Of a DNA stretch of 64,000 bases, positions 20,718 to 29,625 are shown one piece after another. Every line of letters begins with the position of its first letter. Position 1 is the first letter of the stretch. Origin of the DNA: Jatrophihabitans sp964252635 (GTDB lineage: Bacteria > Actinomycetota > Actinomycetes > Mycobacteriales > Jatrophihabitantaceae); NCBI RefSeq assembly GCF_964252635.1, contig NZ_CAXUNP010000013.1, forward strand, positions 1 through 64,000, in the 5' to 3' direction. The notes under the pieces are model-generated. The model saw only the letters and a list, made by a program, of their open reading frames with translations, was not told the DNA's origin and ran no database searches. A program made the position numbers and the translations under genes.

Positions 20718-22996
20718 GGACGTCGGTACTGAACGCACCGTGGGTCAAGCGGCTGGTCGCGTGCCTGGCCGGCGGCGTCGTGCTGGCCATGATGGTCGGC
20801 AGCCAGGAGGGCTCGCAGAACGACTACGGCTACGGGTTCCGCGAGTCGGTGCTCAAGCCGCGCATCGTCGTGTTCCTGGTCATCGGGGTGTTGATCTTCC
20901 TGGCCCTGACCTTCCGGACCCGCCTCGTCCCCTACGTCACCCGGCCGGGCTTCTGGCCGCTGGTGTCCGGGGCGTTGGCCGTGGTGGCCGGCCAGGCTCT
21001 GATGCACTGGAACGACCAGATCGGCAACAGCAAGTTCCCGGCCGTCGCCGACATCGTCTCGGAGACGGCCAGCGGCGTGCTGTCACCGGTGACGACCGCG
21101 TTCTTCGCCTGGCTGGCCTGGACGATGTTCGTGGTGCTCGTCGTCGGCGGTGGCGCCGCCATCATCCTGCGCTTGCGCTGGCTGGCCTTCGCGGTCGTCG
21201 CGGGCTGCGTCGCGGCCGCCGTCATCGTCTACCTCTCGCACCGCGACGTCGCGAACGCCGCCGCCTCGCGCGGCCCGGACCACTCGCTGGGCTACGCGGC
21301 GGTCATCCTCGGCTACGCGGTCATCGTCAGCGCCATGCTGGCCACCGCACTGTCCAAGGACGACATCGCGGCGGGCCGCGCCACCCTCGAACGCATCGCC
21401 TCGATCCGGCCGGGGCTGCCCCTGGTCGTGCTCGGCGCGATCCTCGGACTGCTCGGCCTGCTCATCGGCACCTGGTTCTCGCCCGGTGACAAGAACCTGC
21501 GCATCTCCGACGCCTACGACTTCTTCGACGGTTTCGCCTCCTCCTTCTCGCTGATGTACCTGCAGTGGCTCGGGTGGACGCTGCTGATCGTCGCTGCCGT
21601 GCTGGGCGCTGCGGCGGCGTACCTGCGGCAGCGGGCGCTGGGCCTGCTCACCGGCGTCATCGGCGTGGTCGGTGCCGTGATGACCGTGGTCGTGCTCTAC
21701 GACATCAGCAAGACCGGCGCCGACAACAACCACTTCGACGGAGCCACCGGCCCCTGGCAGAACCTCGGCGCAGGCGGCTGGATGGTCGCGGCCGCCCTGT
21801 TCATCGTGGGCGCCGGGGGAGTGCAGGCCGCGCTGCGACCCCGGCTGCGTGAGACCGCCCTGGCCATGTCCAGCGACGTCGCCGAACGGATCGCCACCGC
21901 CTCCGGCGGCGACACCGACGTCCCACGGTCGGCGCACGCGCTGGCGCGCCCCAAGCCGTCCGGCAAGGACTTCGCCCGCACGGTGGCCGTCATCGCCATC
22001 GCCGCCGCGTTGTTCTACCCGCCGACCGCGTCGCCGTTCTGGCAGCAGGTGCTGGTGTCCGAGATCGGCATCTCGATGCTGCTCGCCGTGGGCCTGAACG
22101 TGGTGGTCGGCTGGGCCGGTCTGCTCGACCTCGGCTTCATCGCCTTCTACGCCATCGGGTCGTACACGACGGCCTACCTCGTCGGATCCCTGCCGGCCAA
22201 GCCGCCGAGCTGGCTGCAGCTCAGCCCGCTGTGGGCGATCCCGTTCGCGATCGTCATCTGTCTGCTCGCCGGGCTCGCGCTCGGCGCACCGACCCTACGA
22301 CTACGTGGCGACTACCTGGCCATCGTGACGCTGGGCTTCGGCGAGATCATCCGCATCGTCGCCGTGAACGCCGACAGCTTCACCAAGGGCAGCCAGGGGC
22401 CGTCGGGCGTGCCCAATCCGGTCATCCACATCGGGCCGCTGCACATCCGGTGGGGTCTCGCGCAGCTGCAGTACTGGTACCTGCTGCTCGTCATCTTCGT
22501 CGTGATCGTGCTGGCCTTCCGCCGGCTCGAGAACTCGCGCCTGGGTCGCTCGTGGGCCGCCGTGCGCGAGGACGAGGTCGCGGCCCAGGCCATGGGCATC
22601 AACACCACCCAGACCAAGCTGCTGGCCTTCGCGATCGGGGCATCGACCTCGGGTATCGCCGGTGTCTTCTTCGCGACGCAGATCGGCTCGTTCACGCCGG
22701 ACAACTTCGTCCTGAACAACTCGATCCTCATCGTGGCCTACGTCGTGTTCGGCGGCATGGGCTCGCTGTCGGGGGCCATGGCCGGCGCGGCCATGCTCAC
22801 CTGGCTGCCGCGTTTCCTGCAGGACCAGGTGCCGCAGCAGGACAAGCTGATGTGGATCGGTGCCGTCGTCATCGCCATGATGATCTTCCGCCCCGCGGGC
22901 CTGATCCCGGCACGTCGCCGGAAGATCGAGATGCACGGTCTCGACGACTCGCCACGGTCAGAGACGCGCGCCGTCCCGGCCAGTGAAGGACTGTGA
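20714..22996 (+). CDS. livM: LivM permease with a large N-terminal membrane extension
   Basis: Second permease of the Liv transporter. The C-terminal part from about residue 430 is a normal LivM (SEIGISMLLAVGLNVVVGWAG, then LRGDYLAIVTLGFGEIIRI). The first ~425 residues are extra: several hydrophobic segments (for example around 15-35, 50-65, 75-95, 140-185, 235-260, 290-330 and 355-370) separated by polar loops, and unlike any permease domain I recognise. Total length 760 is about twice the usual ~350. The reading frame is open throughout and overlaps livH by ATGA, so this is one gene and not an assembly join. Confidence 0.88.
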   Translation: MRTSVLNAPWVKRLVACLAGGVVLAMMVGSQEGSQNDYGYGFRESVLKPRIVVFLVIGVLIFLALTFRTRLVPYVTRPGFWPLVSGALAVVAGQALMHWNDQIGNSKFPAVADIVSETASGVLSPVTTAFFAWLAWTMFVVLVVGGGAAIILRLRWLAFAVVAGCVAAAVIVYLSHRDVANAAASRGPDHSLGYAAVILGYAVIVSAMLATALSKDDIAAGRATLERIASIRPGLPLVVLGAILGLLGLLIGTWFSPGDKNLRISDAYDFFDGFASSFSLMYLQWLGWTLLIVAAVLGAAAAYLRQRALGLLTGVIGVVGAVMTVVVLYDISKTGADNNHFDGATGPWQNLGAGGWMVAAALFIVGAGGVQAALRPRLRETALAMSSDVAERIATASGGDTDVPRSAHALARPKPSGKDFARTVAVIAIAAALFYPPTASPFWQQVLVSEIGISMLLAVGLNVVVGWAGLLDLGFIAFYAIGSYTTAYLVGSLPAKPPSWLQLSPLWAIPFAIVICLLAGLALGAPTLRLRGDYLAIVTLGFGEIIRIVAVNADSFTKGSQGPSGVPNPVIHIGPLHIRWGLAQLQYWYLLLVIFVVIVLAFRRLENSRLGRSWAAVREDEVAAQAMGINTTQTKLLAFAIGASTSGIAGVFFATQIGSFTPDNFVLNNSILIVAYVVFGGMGSLSGAMAGAAMLTWLPRFLQDQVPQQDKLMWIGAVVIAMMIFRPAGLIPARRRKIEMHGLDDSPRSETRAVPASEGL

Positions 22997-22997
22997 C

Positions 22998-23951
22998 ATG
23001 ACCGCTGTTCAGGACGGCCCCGTGCGGGACGGCTCCGTGCGGGGTGGCGACGTCGTCCTCGACGTCGAGCACGTCACGTTGCGCTTCGGTGGCGTGATCA
23101 GCCTCAACGACGTGTCGGCGCAGATGTACCGGGGCGAGATCCTCGCTGTCATCGGGCCGAACGGCGCGGGCAAGACCTCGCTGTTCAACTCCCTCACCGG
23201 GGTCTACAGCCCCCAGGAGGGACGCATCACCGTGACCGCCCGCGAGGGCGCTGCCGCCGTGAGCGTCATCGGCATGAAGACGCACCTCATCAACCGCCTC
23301 GGTGTCGCCCGGACGTTCCAGAACATCCGGTTGTTCCCGGCCCTGACCGCGCTGGAGAACGTCAAGGTGGCGTTCGAGACGAGACAGAAGTCGGGCCCCG
23401 TCTCGGCCATGCTGGGCCTGCCCCGCCAGCGTCGGGAGGAGCGCGAGAGCACGGCGCAGGGCTATGCCCTGCTCAAGGAGGTCGGCCTCGATCAGCGTGC
23501 CAACGACCTCGCCGGTTCGTTGGCCTACGGCGAGCAGCGGCGGCTCGAGATCGCGCGCGGGCTGGCGACCGACCCGGGAGTGCTGCTGCTCGACGAGCCG
23601 GCGGCCGGTACCAACCCGGTCGAGAAGCGTGAACTCGCCGAGCTCATCACCCGGATCAACACCGAGCGCAACATCAGCGTGCTGCTCATCGAGCACGACA
23701 TGAAGCTCGTCATGTCCGTCGCCGACCGGATCGTCGTCCTGAACTTCGGGGAGAAGATCGCCGAGGGCACGCCGCAGCAGATCCAGAAGGACCCGGCCGT
23801 GGTCGCGGCCTACCTCGGCAGCAGCACCGAGGAGGCAGCCGAGACCATGGGTGACCAGCCCGAGCTGCATCTCATCGACACCCACGCCCCGGCGCACCCT
23901 GCCGAGCACCATGCCGAGCACCCTGCCGAACTGGACGCCGACGATGCCTGA
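22998..23951 (+). CDS. livG: Branched-chain amino-acid ABC transporter ATPase LivG
   Basis: ATP-binding subunit, 317 residues. Walker A GPNGAGKTS (53-61), signature LAYGEQRRLEIARGL and Walker B VLLLDEPAAG are present; the LAYGE form of the signature is typical of LivG. I chose ATG 22998 because GAAGGA precedes it by seven bases and the livM stop falls just upstream. The last ~30 residues form a His/Ala/Pro/Glu-rich tail (HPAEHHAEHPAE) outside the ABC domain, which is unusual. Confidence 0.95.
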   Translation: MTAVQDGPVRDGSVRGGDVVLDVEHVTLRFGGVISLNDVSAQMYRGEILAVIGPNGAGKTSLFNSLTGVYSPQEGRITVTAREGAAAVSVIGMKTHLINRLGVARTFQNIRLFPALTALENVKVAFETRQKSGPVSAMLGLPRQRREERESTAQGYALLKEVGLDQRANDLAGSLAYGEQRRLEIARGLATDPGVLLLDEPAAGTNPVEKRELAELITRINTERNISVLLIEHDMKLVMSVADRIVVLNFGEKIAEGTPQQIQKDPAVVAAYLGSSTEEAAETMGDQPELHLIDTHAPAHPAEHHAEHPAELDADDA

Positions 23952-24708
23952 CGCCCCCTCGCTCACCAAGGACGCATCGGCCGCACCGACGCCGCTGCTC
24001 GAGGTCGACGACATCGAGGTCCGGTACGGGGCCATCGCCGCGCTCAAGGGCATCAGCTTCACGGTCAACACCGGCGAGATCGTGGCCCTGCTCGGGGCCA
24101 ACGGGGCCGGCAAGACCACCACCCAGAAGACCGTGTCGGGCATGCTGTCGCCCGCGCTCGGCAGCATCACCCTCGAGGGCCGGCGCATCGACGGCATCCC
24201 TGCCCACGAGCTGATCAAGCTGGGCGTCTGTCACGTCCCGGAGGGGCGCCACGTCTTCCCCCGGATGACCGTCGCCGAGAACCTGGACATGGGGGCGTTC
24301 CGCTTCAAGTCCGTCGACGCCGACGACATGGAACGGGTGCTGACGATGTTCCCGCGGCTGCGGGAGCGGTTCCGCCAGCAGGCCGGCACGCTGTCCGGCG
24401 GTGAGCAGCAGATGCTGGCCATCGGCCGGGCCATCATGGGCAAACCGCGGTTGCTCCTGCTCGACGAGCCGTCGATGGGCCTGGCGCCGCTGATCGTGGC
24501 CCAGATCTTCGAGATCATCCGCGAGATCAACGACAGCGGGGTGACGGTGCTGCTCGTCGAGCAGAACGCCGCCCAGGCCCTCGCGCTGGCCGATCGCGGG
24601 TACGTGCTCGAGACGGGCGAGATCGTGCTCGAGGGCACGGGTCGCGAGCTGCTCGCCGACGACCGCATCCGGGCCGCCTACCTCGGCGAGGAGATCGCGG
24701 TCTCCTAG
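23944..24708 (+). CDS. livF: Branched-chain amino-acid ABC transporter ATPase LivF
   Basis: Second ATPase of the Liv transporter, 254 residues. Walker A GANGAGKTT (51-59), signature LSGGEQQMLAIGRAI and Walker B LLLDEPSMGLAP are canonical. The ATG overlaps the end of livG by eight bases. It closes the operon and is followed by a short GC hairpin. Confidence 0.96.
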   Translation: MPDAPSLTKDASAAPTPLLEVDDIEVRYGAIAALKGISFTVNTGEIVALLGANGAGKTTTQKTVSGMLSPALGSITLEGRRIDGIPAHELIKLGVCHVPEGRHVFPRMTVAENLDMGAFRFKSVDADDMERVLTMFPRLRERFRQQAGTLSGGEQQMLAIGRAIMGKPRLLLLDEPSMGLAPLIVAQIFEIIREINDSGVTVLLVEQNAAQALALADRGYVLETGEIVLEGTGRELLADDRIRAAYLGEEIAVS

Positions 24709-24721
24709 CCCCGCCGGGGCT
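24707..24721 (+). terminator. Short hairpin at the end of livF
   Basis: AGCCCC (24707-24712) pairs with GGGGCT (24716-24721) around a GCC loop, including the last bases of the stop codon. Weak, no U-tract. Confidence 0.35.
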
Positions 24722-24879
24722 GCGCGGCCCGGCCCGGGGCGTGCCGTCGCTACCTCGGGTACCCGGTCTGCCGTGTCCCGAATGCGCGTTCTATGGTTGC
24801 GCCTGCACCTACATCGGGTGGAGAGTCAGTGCGGCGCACGGCGCCGTGGGTAGGCACGCAACGTCTGGAGGGAGACGTC

Positions 24880-25479
24880 GTGACGCGTTCGGTGGTGCGG
24901 GTACGGCCGGCCGGAACCAGCGATGTGCCCGACCTGACCCGCCTGATCGGCGCGATCGACACCGGCAGCGGGGTGTTCAGCGGCAAGGCCCTGGCCGACC
25001 CGAGCGAGGAGCACCTCACCGAGCGGCTGCACCAGATCCTGGCCGAGCCGGAGCGCGTGCTGCTCGTCGCCGTGGCCGAGGACGAAGTCGTGGTCGGCAT
25101 GCTGGCCGCCCGCTGCGACGAGATCGGTGCCATCGACCTGACGCCCGTCCTGCACGTCACCCACCTGCTCGTCGCCCCGCGGCAACGTCGGCGCGGCACG
25201 GGCCGGGCCCTGCTGGCCGGCGCCGTGCACCTCGCCGAGGACCGGGGTGTCGACCGCATCCTCGCGACCGCCGCGGCCGGGTCCCGGGAGGCCAACCGGT
25301 ACCTGGCCAGGCTCGGTTTCGCGCCTCTGGTCGTGCACCGTCTGGCCCCGACCACCACCCTGCGCCGCAGCCTCGGCATGACCGACGCCGGCGCCGGTAC
25401 CGCGGTGCTGCGCCGTGCGCGTCTCGCGCGCAGCCACCGGCCCGCCGCGGTCGCACGTGCGGCGAGCCGCGGGGCCTGA
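24880..25479 (+). CDS. GNAT family N-acetyltransferase
   Basis: Single GNAT domain of 199 residues. The acetyl-CoA binding motif A is VTHLLVAPRQRRRGTGRALL, followed by ATAAAGSREANRYLARLGF (motif B). I chose the GTG at 24880 because GGAGGGAG lies upstream at good spacing. The C-terminal ~40 residues are Arg/Ala-rich. The substrate is unknown; it stands alone between the liv operon and polA. Confidence 0.8.
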   Translation: MTRSVVRVRPAGTSDVPDLTRLIGAIDTGSGVFSGKALADPSEEHLTERLHQILAEPERVLLVAVAEDEVVVGMLAARCDEIGAIDLTPVLHVTHLLVAPRQRRRGTGRALLAGAVHLAEDRGVDRILATAAAGSREANRYLARLGFAPLVVHRLAPTTTLRRSLGMTDAGAGTAVLRRARLARSHRPAAVARAASRGA

Positions 25480-25505
25480 CGCCTGTCGGAGGCGCCGCCT
25501 AGGGT
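25476..25505 (+). promoter_or_regulatory. Promoter of polA
   Basis: -35 CTGACG (25476-25481), 18-base spacer, -10 TAGGGT (25500-25505), then six bases to the GTG start. The transcript would be leaderless or nearly so, although the six bases GGAGGC could also act as an SD on a longer RNA. Confidence 0.5.
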
Positions 25506-25511
25506 GGAGGC

Positions 25512-28220
25512 GTGGCCACCAAGACCCCGAGCACGCCAACTCCCAGACTGCTGCTGCTCGACGGGCACTCCCTCGCCTACCGCGCCTTCTACGCGCTGCG
25601 CGAGGTCGAGATGTCCACCACGACCGGCCAGCCCACCAACGCCGTGTTCGGCTTCACCTCGATGCTCATCAACCTGCTGCGCGACGAGGAACCCACCCAC
25701 GTCGCGGTGGCCTTCGACGTGTCCCGCAAGACGTTCCGGAGCGAGGTCTACACCGCCTACAAAGCCGGTCGCAGCGAGACGCCCGATGATTTCCGGGGCC
25801 AGGTCACCCTCATCCGCGAGGTCCTCGAGGCCCTGCGCATCCCGGCGCTGATGGTCGACGGTTTCGAGGCCGACGACGTCATCGCCACCGTCACCACGCG
25901 GGCCACCGCGGCGGGCATGGACGTGCTGATCTGCACCGGCGACCGGGACGCCCTGCAGCTGGTCACCGACCAGGTCACGGTCCTCTATCCGCGCCGCGGG
26001 GTCAGCGACATGACCCGCTTCACCCCGGAGGAGGTCCAGTCGAAATACGACCTCACCCCGGCCCAGTACCCGGACTTTGCCGCGCTGCGGGGTGACCCCA
26101 GCGACAACCTGCCCGGTATCCCGGGGGTCGGCGAGAAGACCGCCGCCAAGTGGGTGCGCGAGTACGGCACGCTCCAGGAGCTCATCGAGCGCGTCGACAC
26201 CGTGAAGGGCAAGGTCGGCGACGCGCTGCGCGAGCACGTCGCGTCCGTCGCGCTGAACCGCCGCCTGACCGAGCTGGTGCGCGACGTACAGCTCGACGTC
26301 GAGCTCGACGCCCTGGCCCGCCAGCAGTGGGACCGCGACGAGGTGCACCGCCTGTTCGACGACCTGCAGTTCCGGGTGCTGCGCGAGCGGTTGTTCGCCA
26401 CCGTCGAAGCGGCCGCGCCCGAGGCCGACGAGGGCTTCGACGTGTCGGTCGAGCGGCTGGCCGTCGACGAGATCGCCCAGTGGCTCGACGAGCACGCCCG
26501 TGGCGCCGGGCGCGTCGGCGTTTCCTTCCGCGGCACGTGGGGGCGCGGCGTCGGCACGCTCACCGGCATCGGCCTGGCCGGTGCCGACGGCGCCGCGGCG
26601 TTCATCGACCCCGAGACCCTCAGCCCCGACGACGACAAGGTGCTCGCGTCCTGGCTCGCCGACGCCGGCGTGCCGAAGGCCGTGCACGACGTCAAGGGGC
26701 CGCTGCTGGCCCTGCGTCAGCACGGCTGGTCGCTCGCCGGGGTCAGCGACGACACCCAGCTGGCCGCCTACCTGCTGCGTCCGGACACCCGCGCCTTCGA
26801 CCTCGCCGATCTGGCCCTGCGCTACCTGCATCGCGAGCTGCGCAGCAACGAGCTCGACGGCGAGTCCGGCCAGCTGACCCTCGACGGCGGCGTCGAGGAG
26901 TCCGACAACGCGCTCGCCGAGGTCGAGGCCGTGCGGGCCAGCGCCGTCCGCGATCTCGCCGACGTCTTCGACACCGAGCTGGACGCGAGCAACGCGCTCG
27001 ATCTCCTGCACACCATGGAGCTGCCGCTGGCCTACGTGCTCGCCGACATGGAGGCGGTGGGGATCGCCACCGACACCGACGCCCTGCTGGACCTGCAGGC
27101 CGAGCTCGGTGCCAACGTGAAGACCGTCGAGCAGGACGCCCACCAACTGGTCGGGCGCGAGTTCAACCTGGGCTCGCCGAAGCAGCTGCAGGAGATCCTG
27201 TTCGACCAGTACGAGCTGCCCAAGACCAAGCGCATCAAGACCGGCTACACCACCGACGCCGACTCGCTGGCCGACCTGTACGCCAAGACCCAGCACCCCG
27301 TGCTGGAGCTGCTGCTGCGCCACCGCGAGGTCGCGCGGCTGAAGTCCGTCGTCGACGGGCTGCTGCCGCTGGTCGACGAGCACGGGCGCATCCACACCAC
27401 GTTCAACCAGACGGTCGCGGCCACCGGGCGGCTGAGCTCGACCGACCCGAACCTGCAGAACATCCCGGTCCGGACCGCCGAGGGCCGACGCATCCGCGAG
27501 ACCTTCGTGGTCGGCGAGGGCTTCGAGTCGTTGATGACCGCCGACTACAGCCAGATCGAGATGCGCATCATGGCGCACCTGTCCGACGACGCCGGCCTCA
27601 AGGAGGCGTTCAACACCGGCGAGGACCTGCACACCTTCGTCGCGTCGCGCGCCTTCGACATCCCCACCGACGCGGTCGACCCGGAGATGCGTCGCCGGAT
27701 CAAGGCGATGAGTTACGGGCTGGCCTACGGGCTGTCGGCGTTCGGGCTGTCCAAGCAGCTCAAGATCGGCGCCGACGAGGCCCGCGCCCAGATGGACGCC
27801 TACTTCACCCGCTTCGGCGGGGTGCGCGACTACCTGCACTCGGTCGTCGAGGGTGCCCGGCAGTCGGGCTACACCGAGACGATCATGGGTCGCCGTCGCT
27901 ATCTGACCAACCTCACCAGCGACAACCGCAACCTGCGCGAGATGGCCGAGCGCGCCGCGCTGAACGCCCCGATCCAGGGCAGCGCCGCCGACATCATCAA
28001 GGTGGCGATGCTGGGCGTGCATCGCGAGCTGTCCGAGTCGGCCCTGCGCTCGCGGCTGTTGCTGCAGGTGCACGACGAACTCGTGCTCGAGATCGCGCCC
28101 GGTGAGCGCGAGGCCGTCGAGGAGCTGGTGCGCCGTCAGATGGGCGGGGCCTTCCAGCTGGACGTGCCGATGGACGTGTCCGTCGGCGTCGGCCGGACGT
28201 GGCACGACGCCGCGCACTGA
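25512..28220 (+). CDS. polA: DNA polymerase I
   Basis: Repair and Okazaki-fragment polymerase of 902 residues: 5'-3' nuclease domain (about 10-300), inactive 3'-5' exonuclease domain (about 305-490) and polymerase domain. Polymerase motif A DYSQIEMR is near 678, motif B RRRIKAMSYGLAYG near 727, motif C VHDELVLE near 853. The proofreading acids are gone: the DxE of ExoI is replaced by VSFRG and the Asp of ExoII by Pro in HDVKGP. This loss is common in actinobacterial PolA. Starts at GTG right after a TAGGGT box. Confidence 0.97.
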   Translation: MATKTPSTPTPRLLLLDGHSLAYRAFYALREVEMSTTTGQPTNAVFGFTSMLINLLRDEEPTHVAVAFDVSRKTFRSEVYTAYKAGRSETPDDFRGQVTLIREVLEALRIPALMVDGFEADDVIATVTTRATAAGMDVLICTGDRDALQLVTDQVTVLYPRRGVSDMTRFTPEEVQSKYDLTPAQYPDFAALRGDPSDNLPGIPGVGEKTAAKWVREYGTLQELIERVDTVKGKVGDALREHVASVALNRRLTELVRDVQLDVELDALARQQWDRDEVHRLFDDLQFRVLRERLFATVEAAAPEADEGFDVSVERLAVDEIAQWLDEHARGAGRVGVSFRGTWGRGVGTLTGIGLAGADGAAAFIDPETLSPDDDKVLASWLADAGVPKAVHDVKGPLLALRQHGWSLAGVSDDTQLAAYLLRPDTRAFDLADLALRYLHRELRSNELDGESGQLTLDGGVEESDNALAEVEAVRASAVRDLADVFDTELDASNALDLLHTMELPLAYVLADMEAVGIATDTDALLDLQAELGANVKTVEQDAHQLVGREFNLGSPKQLQEILFDQYELPKTKRIKTGYTTDADSLADLYAKTQHPVLELLLRHREVARLKSVVDGLLPLVDEHGRIHTTFNQTVAATGRLSSTDPNLQNIPVRTAEGRRIRETFVVGEGFESLMTADYSQIEMRIMAHLSDDAGLKEAFNTGEDLHTFVASRAFDIPTDAVDPEMRRRIKAMSYGLAYGLSAFGLSKQLKIGADEARAQMDAYFTRFGGVRDYLHSVVEGARQSGYTETIMGRRRYLTNLTSDNRNLREMAERAALNAPIQGSAADIIKVAMLGVHRELSESALRSRLLLQVHDELVLEIAPGEREAVEELVRRQMGGAFQLDVPMDVSVGVGRTWHDAAH

Positions 28221-28286
28221 CCCGTCGCCGCTCGGCCGTCCGTCCGTGAGGTAGTGCCGTCGGTCGCGTCGCAGAGGCGTGCCCGC

Positions 28287-29075
28287 TCAGCCGTGCGTCT
28301 TCTCGGCCTTGCTGCGCAGCACAACCGACCCGGCTATGCGCAGGGCCTGGCTGCGCGTCACCGGGGCCGACGCCGGCAACTGAATGTCCAGGTCCGTCGT
28401 GGCGTCGACGACGACGGCCACGATCGTCACGCCACTGTCCGTGCCGTAGCGCACCCGGCGCCCGTCGACACGCAGCGGGTACGCGCTGTCGGGGGTGCCG
28501 GCCCGGTCGTGCACGTCGACCACGATCACCGACGGGAAGTCCGGGCTGTTGCTCGGCGTCGCGGACGTCGGTGCGTAGAACGTGTTCGGGCCGGCGTGCC
28601 CGGAGTAGCGCCAACCCTCAGGCACGAGGCCGACGGCCACGGCGGCTGCCTTCGGGGTCGTCACCTTGACGAGGCTGCGAACCGGTGTGGACGCGGAGCT
28701 CAGCGACGCGGCAGCCCGTGACCGGACCGCCGCGGCCGAGGATGCGGCCGACACCGCGGCCTGCGCGGCCGAGCGGGCGGCGGCGGCTTCCGACGAGCGC
28801 ACCTGGGGTGACGACGACACCGACGTCGCGGCCGGGCCGCCGGCCGGTGCGCTGCCGGGGCGGTGCCCGGACGACGGCAGCACCACGGCACCGACGACGA
28901 GCGCGGCGACGAGGGTCACCCCGCCCGCTGCAGCGGTGGCGTTGCGGCGGGTGCGGCGCCGGTGCTCGGCGCGTTCACGGATCACAGCGACGACCGCCGC
29001 TGGATCGTCGGCGGCCGACGGGTCGGCGCGTCGGGCGCGGCGTTCCAGGACGTCGCGCAGCGTCTCGCTGGTCAT
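28287..29075 (-). CDS. Membrane partner of the upstream ECF sigma factor (putative anti-sigma)
   Basis: 262 residues: a cytoplasmic segment (1-45) rich in Arg and acidic residues, one membrane helix (about 47-69, AAAGGVTLVAALVVGAVVLP), a long Ser/Ala/Arg low-complexity stretch (about 85-140) and an exported C-terminal domain (about 145-262). ATG overlaps the stop of the sigma gene as ATGA, the usual arrangement for sigma/anti-sigma pairs. No zinc-finger HxxxCxxC is present, so it is not a ZAS-type anti-sigma. Role inferred from context only. Confidence 0.6.
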   Translation of the reverse strand: MTSETLRDVLERRARRADPSAADDPAAVVAVIRERAEHRRRTRRNATAAAGGVTLVAALVVGAVVLPSSGHRPGSAPAGGPAATSVSSSPQVRSSEAAAARSAAQAAVSAASSAAAVRSRAAASLSSASTPVRSLVKVTTPKAAAVAVGLVPEGWRYSGHAGPNTFYAPTSATPSNSPDFPSVIVVDVHDRAGTPDSAYPLRVDGRRVRYGTDSGVTIVAVVVDATTDLDIQLPASAPVTRSQALRIAGSVVLRSKAEKTHG

Positions 29076-29602
29076 GGCGTCTCCGTACGGGTCAGGGGAG
29101 CGGGGGCACGGCGGTCGACCGGCCCGGCCTCGAGGCGCAGGGTGGCCAGCCCGCGCGAGACCGCCGAGCGCACCGTGCCCTCGGCGCACCCGAGGACCTG
29201 CGCGGACTCGGCGTAGTCGAGGCCCTGGTAGAAGCGCAGGACGAGCGCGGCCTGCTGCCGGCGGGGCAGGCGCGCCAGGCGCCGGTCGAGATCGTCGCGT
29301 TCGGCGACGTCCTCGCTGTGGTCGCGTCCCGGCGGTGTCGAGTGTTCGATGACGTCGGGTCCCAGGGTCGCCACCGTGCGGGTGTGCCACCGTCGCCGCC
29401 AGGACAGGAACTCGTTCGTGACCATGGTCATCAGGTAGGCGTTCGGCCGGTCCGCACCCCCGACGGTTTCCCAGCGCACGTACGCCCGGGTCAGGACCTC
29501 CTGCACGATGTCGTGCGCCTGGTGCGGGTCGCCGGAGAGCGCGGTCGCGTAACGCAGCAGCCCGGGGAGCTCTGCCGCCACGACGTCCTCGAACCGGTCC
29601 AC
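29072..29602 (-). CDS. ECF (SigE-like) RNA polymerase sigma factor
   Basis: 176 residues with region 2 (ALSGDPHQAHDIVQEVLTRA, YLMTMVTNEFLSWRRR) and region 4 (LPRRQQAALVLRFYQGLDYAE, then AEGTVRSAVSRGLATLR). It belongs to the small SigE-family sigma factors common in actinobacteria. GTG is preceded by AAGAGGAT. It follows the double GNAT gene by 23 bases and overlaps its membrane partner, so it may be co-transcribed with the arabinose-lipid genes upstream. Its target promoters are unknown. Confidence 0.9.
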   Translation of the reverse strand: MDRFEDVVAAELPGLLRYATALSGDPHQAHDIVQEVLTRAYVRWETVGGADRPNAYLMTMVTNEFLSWRRRWHTRTVATLGPDVIEHSTPPGRDHSEDVAERDDLDRRLARLPRRQQAALVLRFYQGLDYAESAQVLGCAEGTVRSAVSRGLATLRLEAGPVDRRAPAPLTRTETP

Positions 29603-29625
29603 ATCCTCTTCGACGCGGCTCGACG

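Noticed and set aside
24750..28217. 1155-codon minus-strand frame
   Set aside because: Mirror of polA and the GNAT gene, low-complexity translation, no start signals; a codon-bias artefact.
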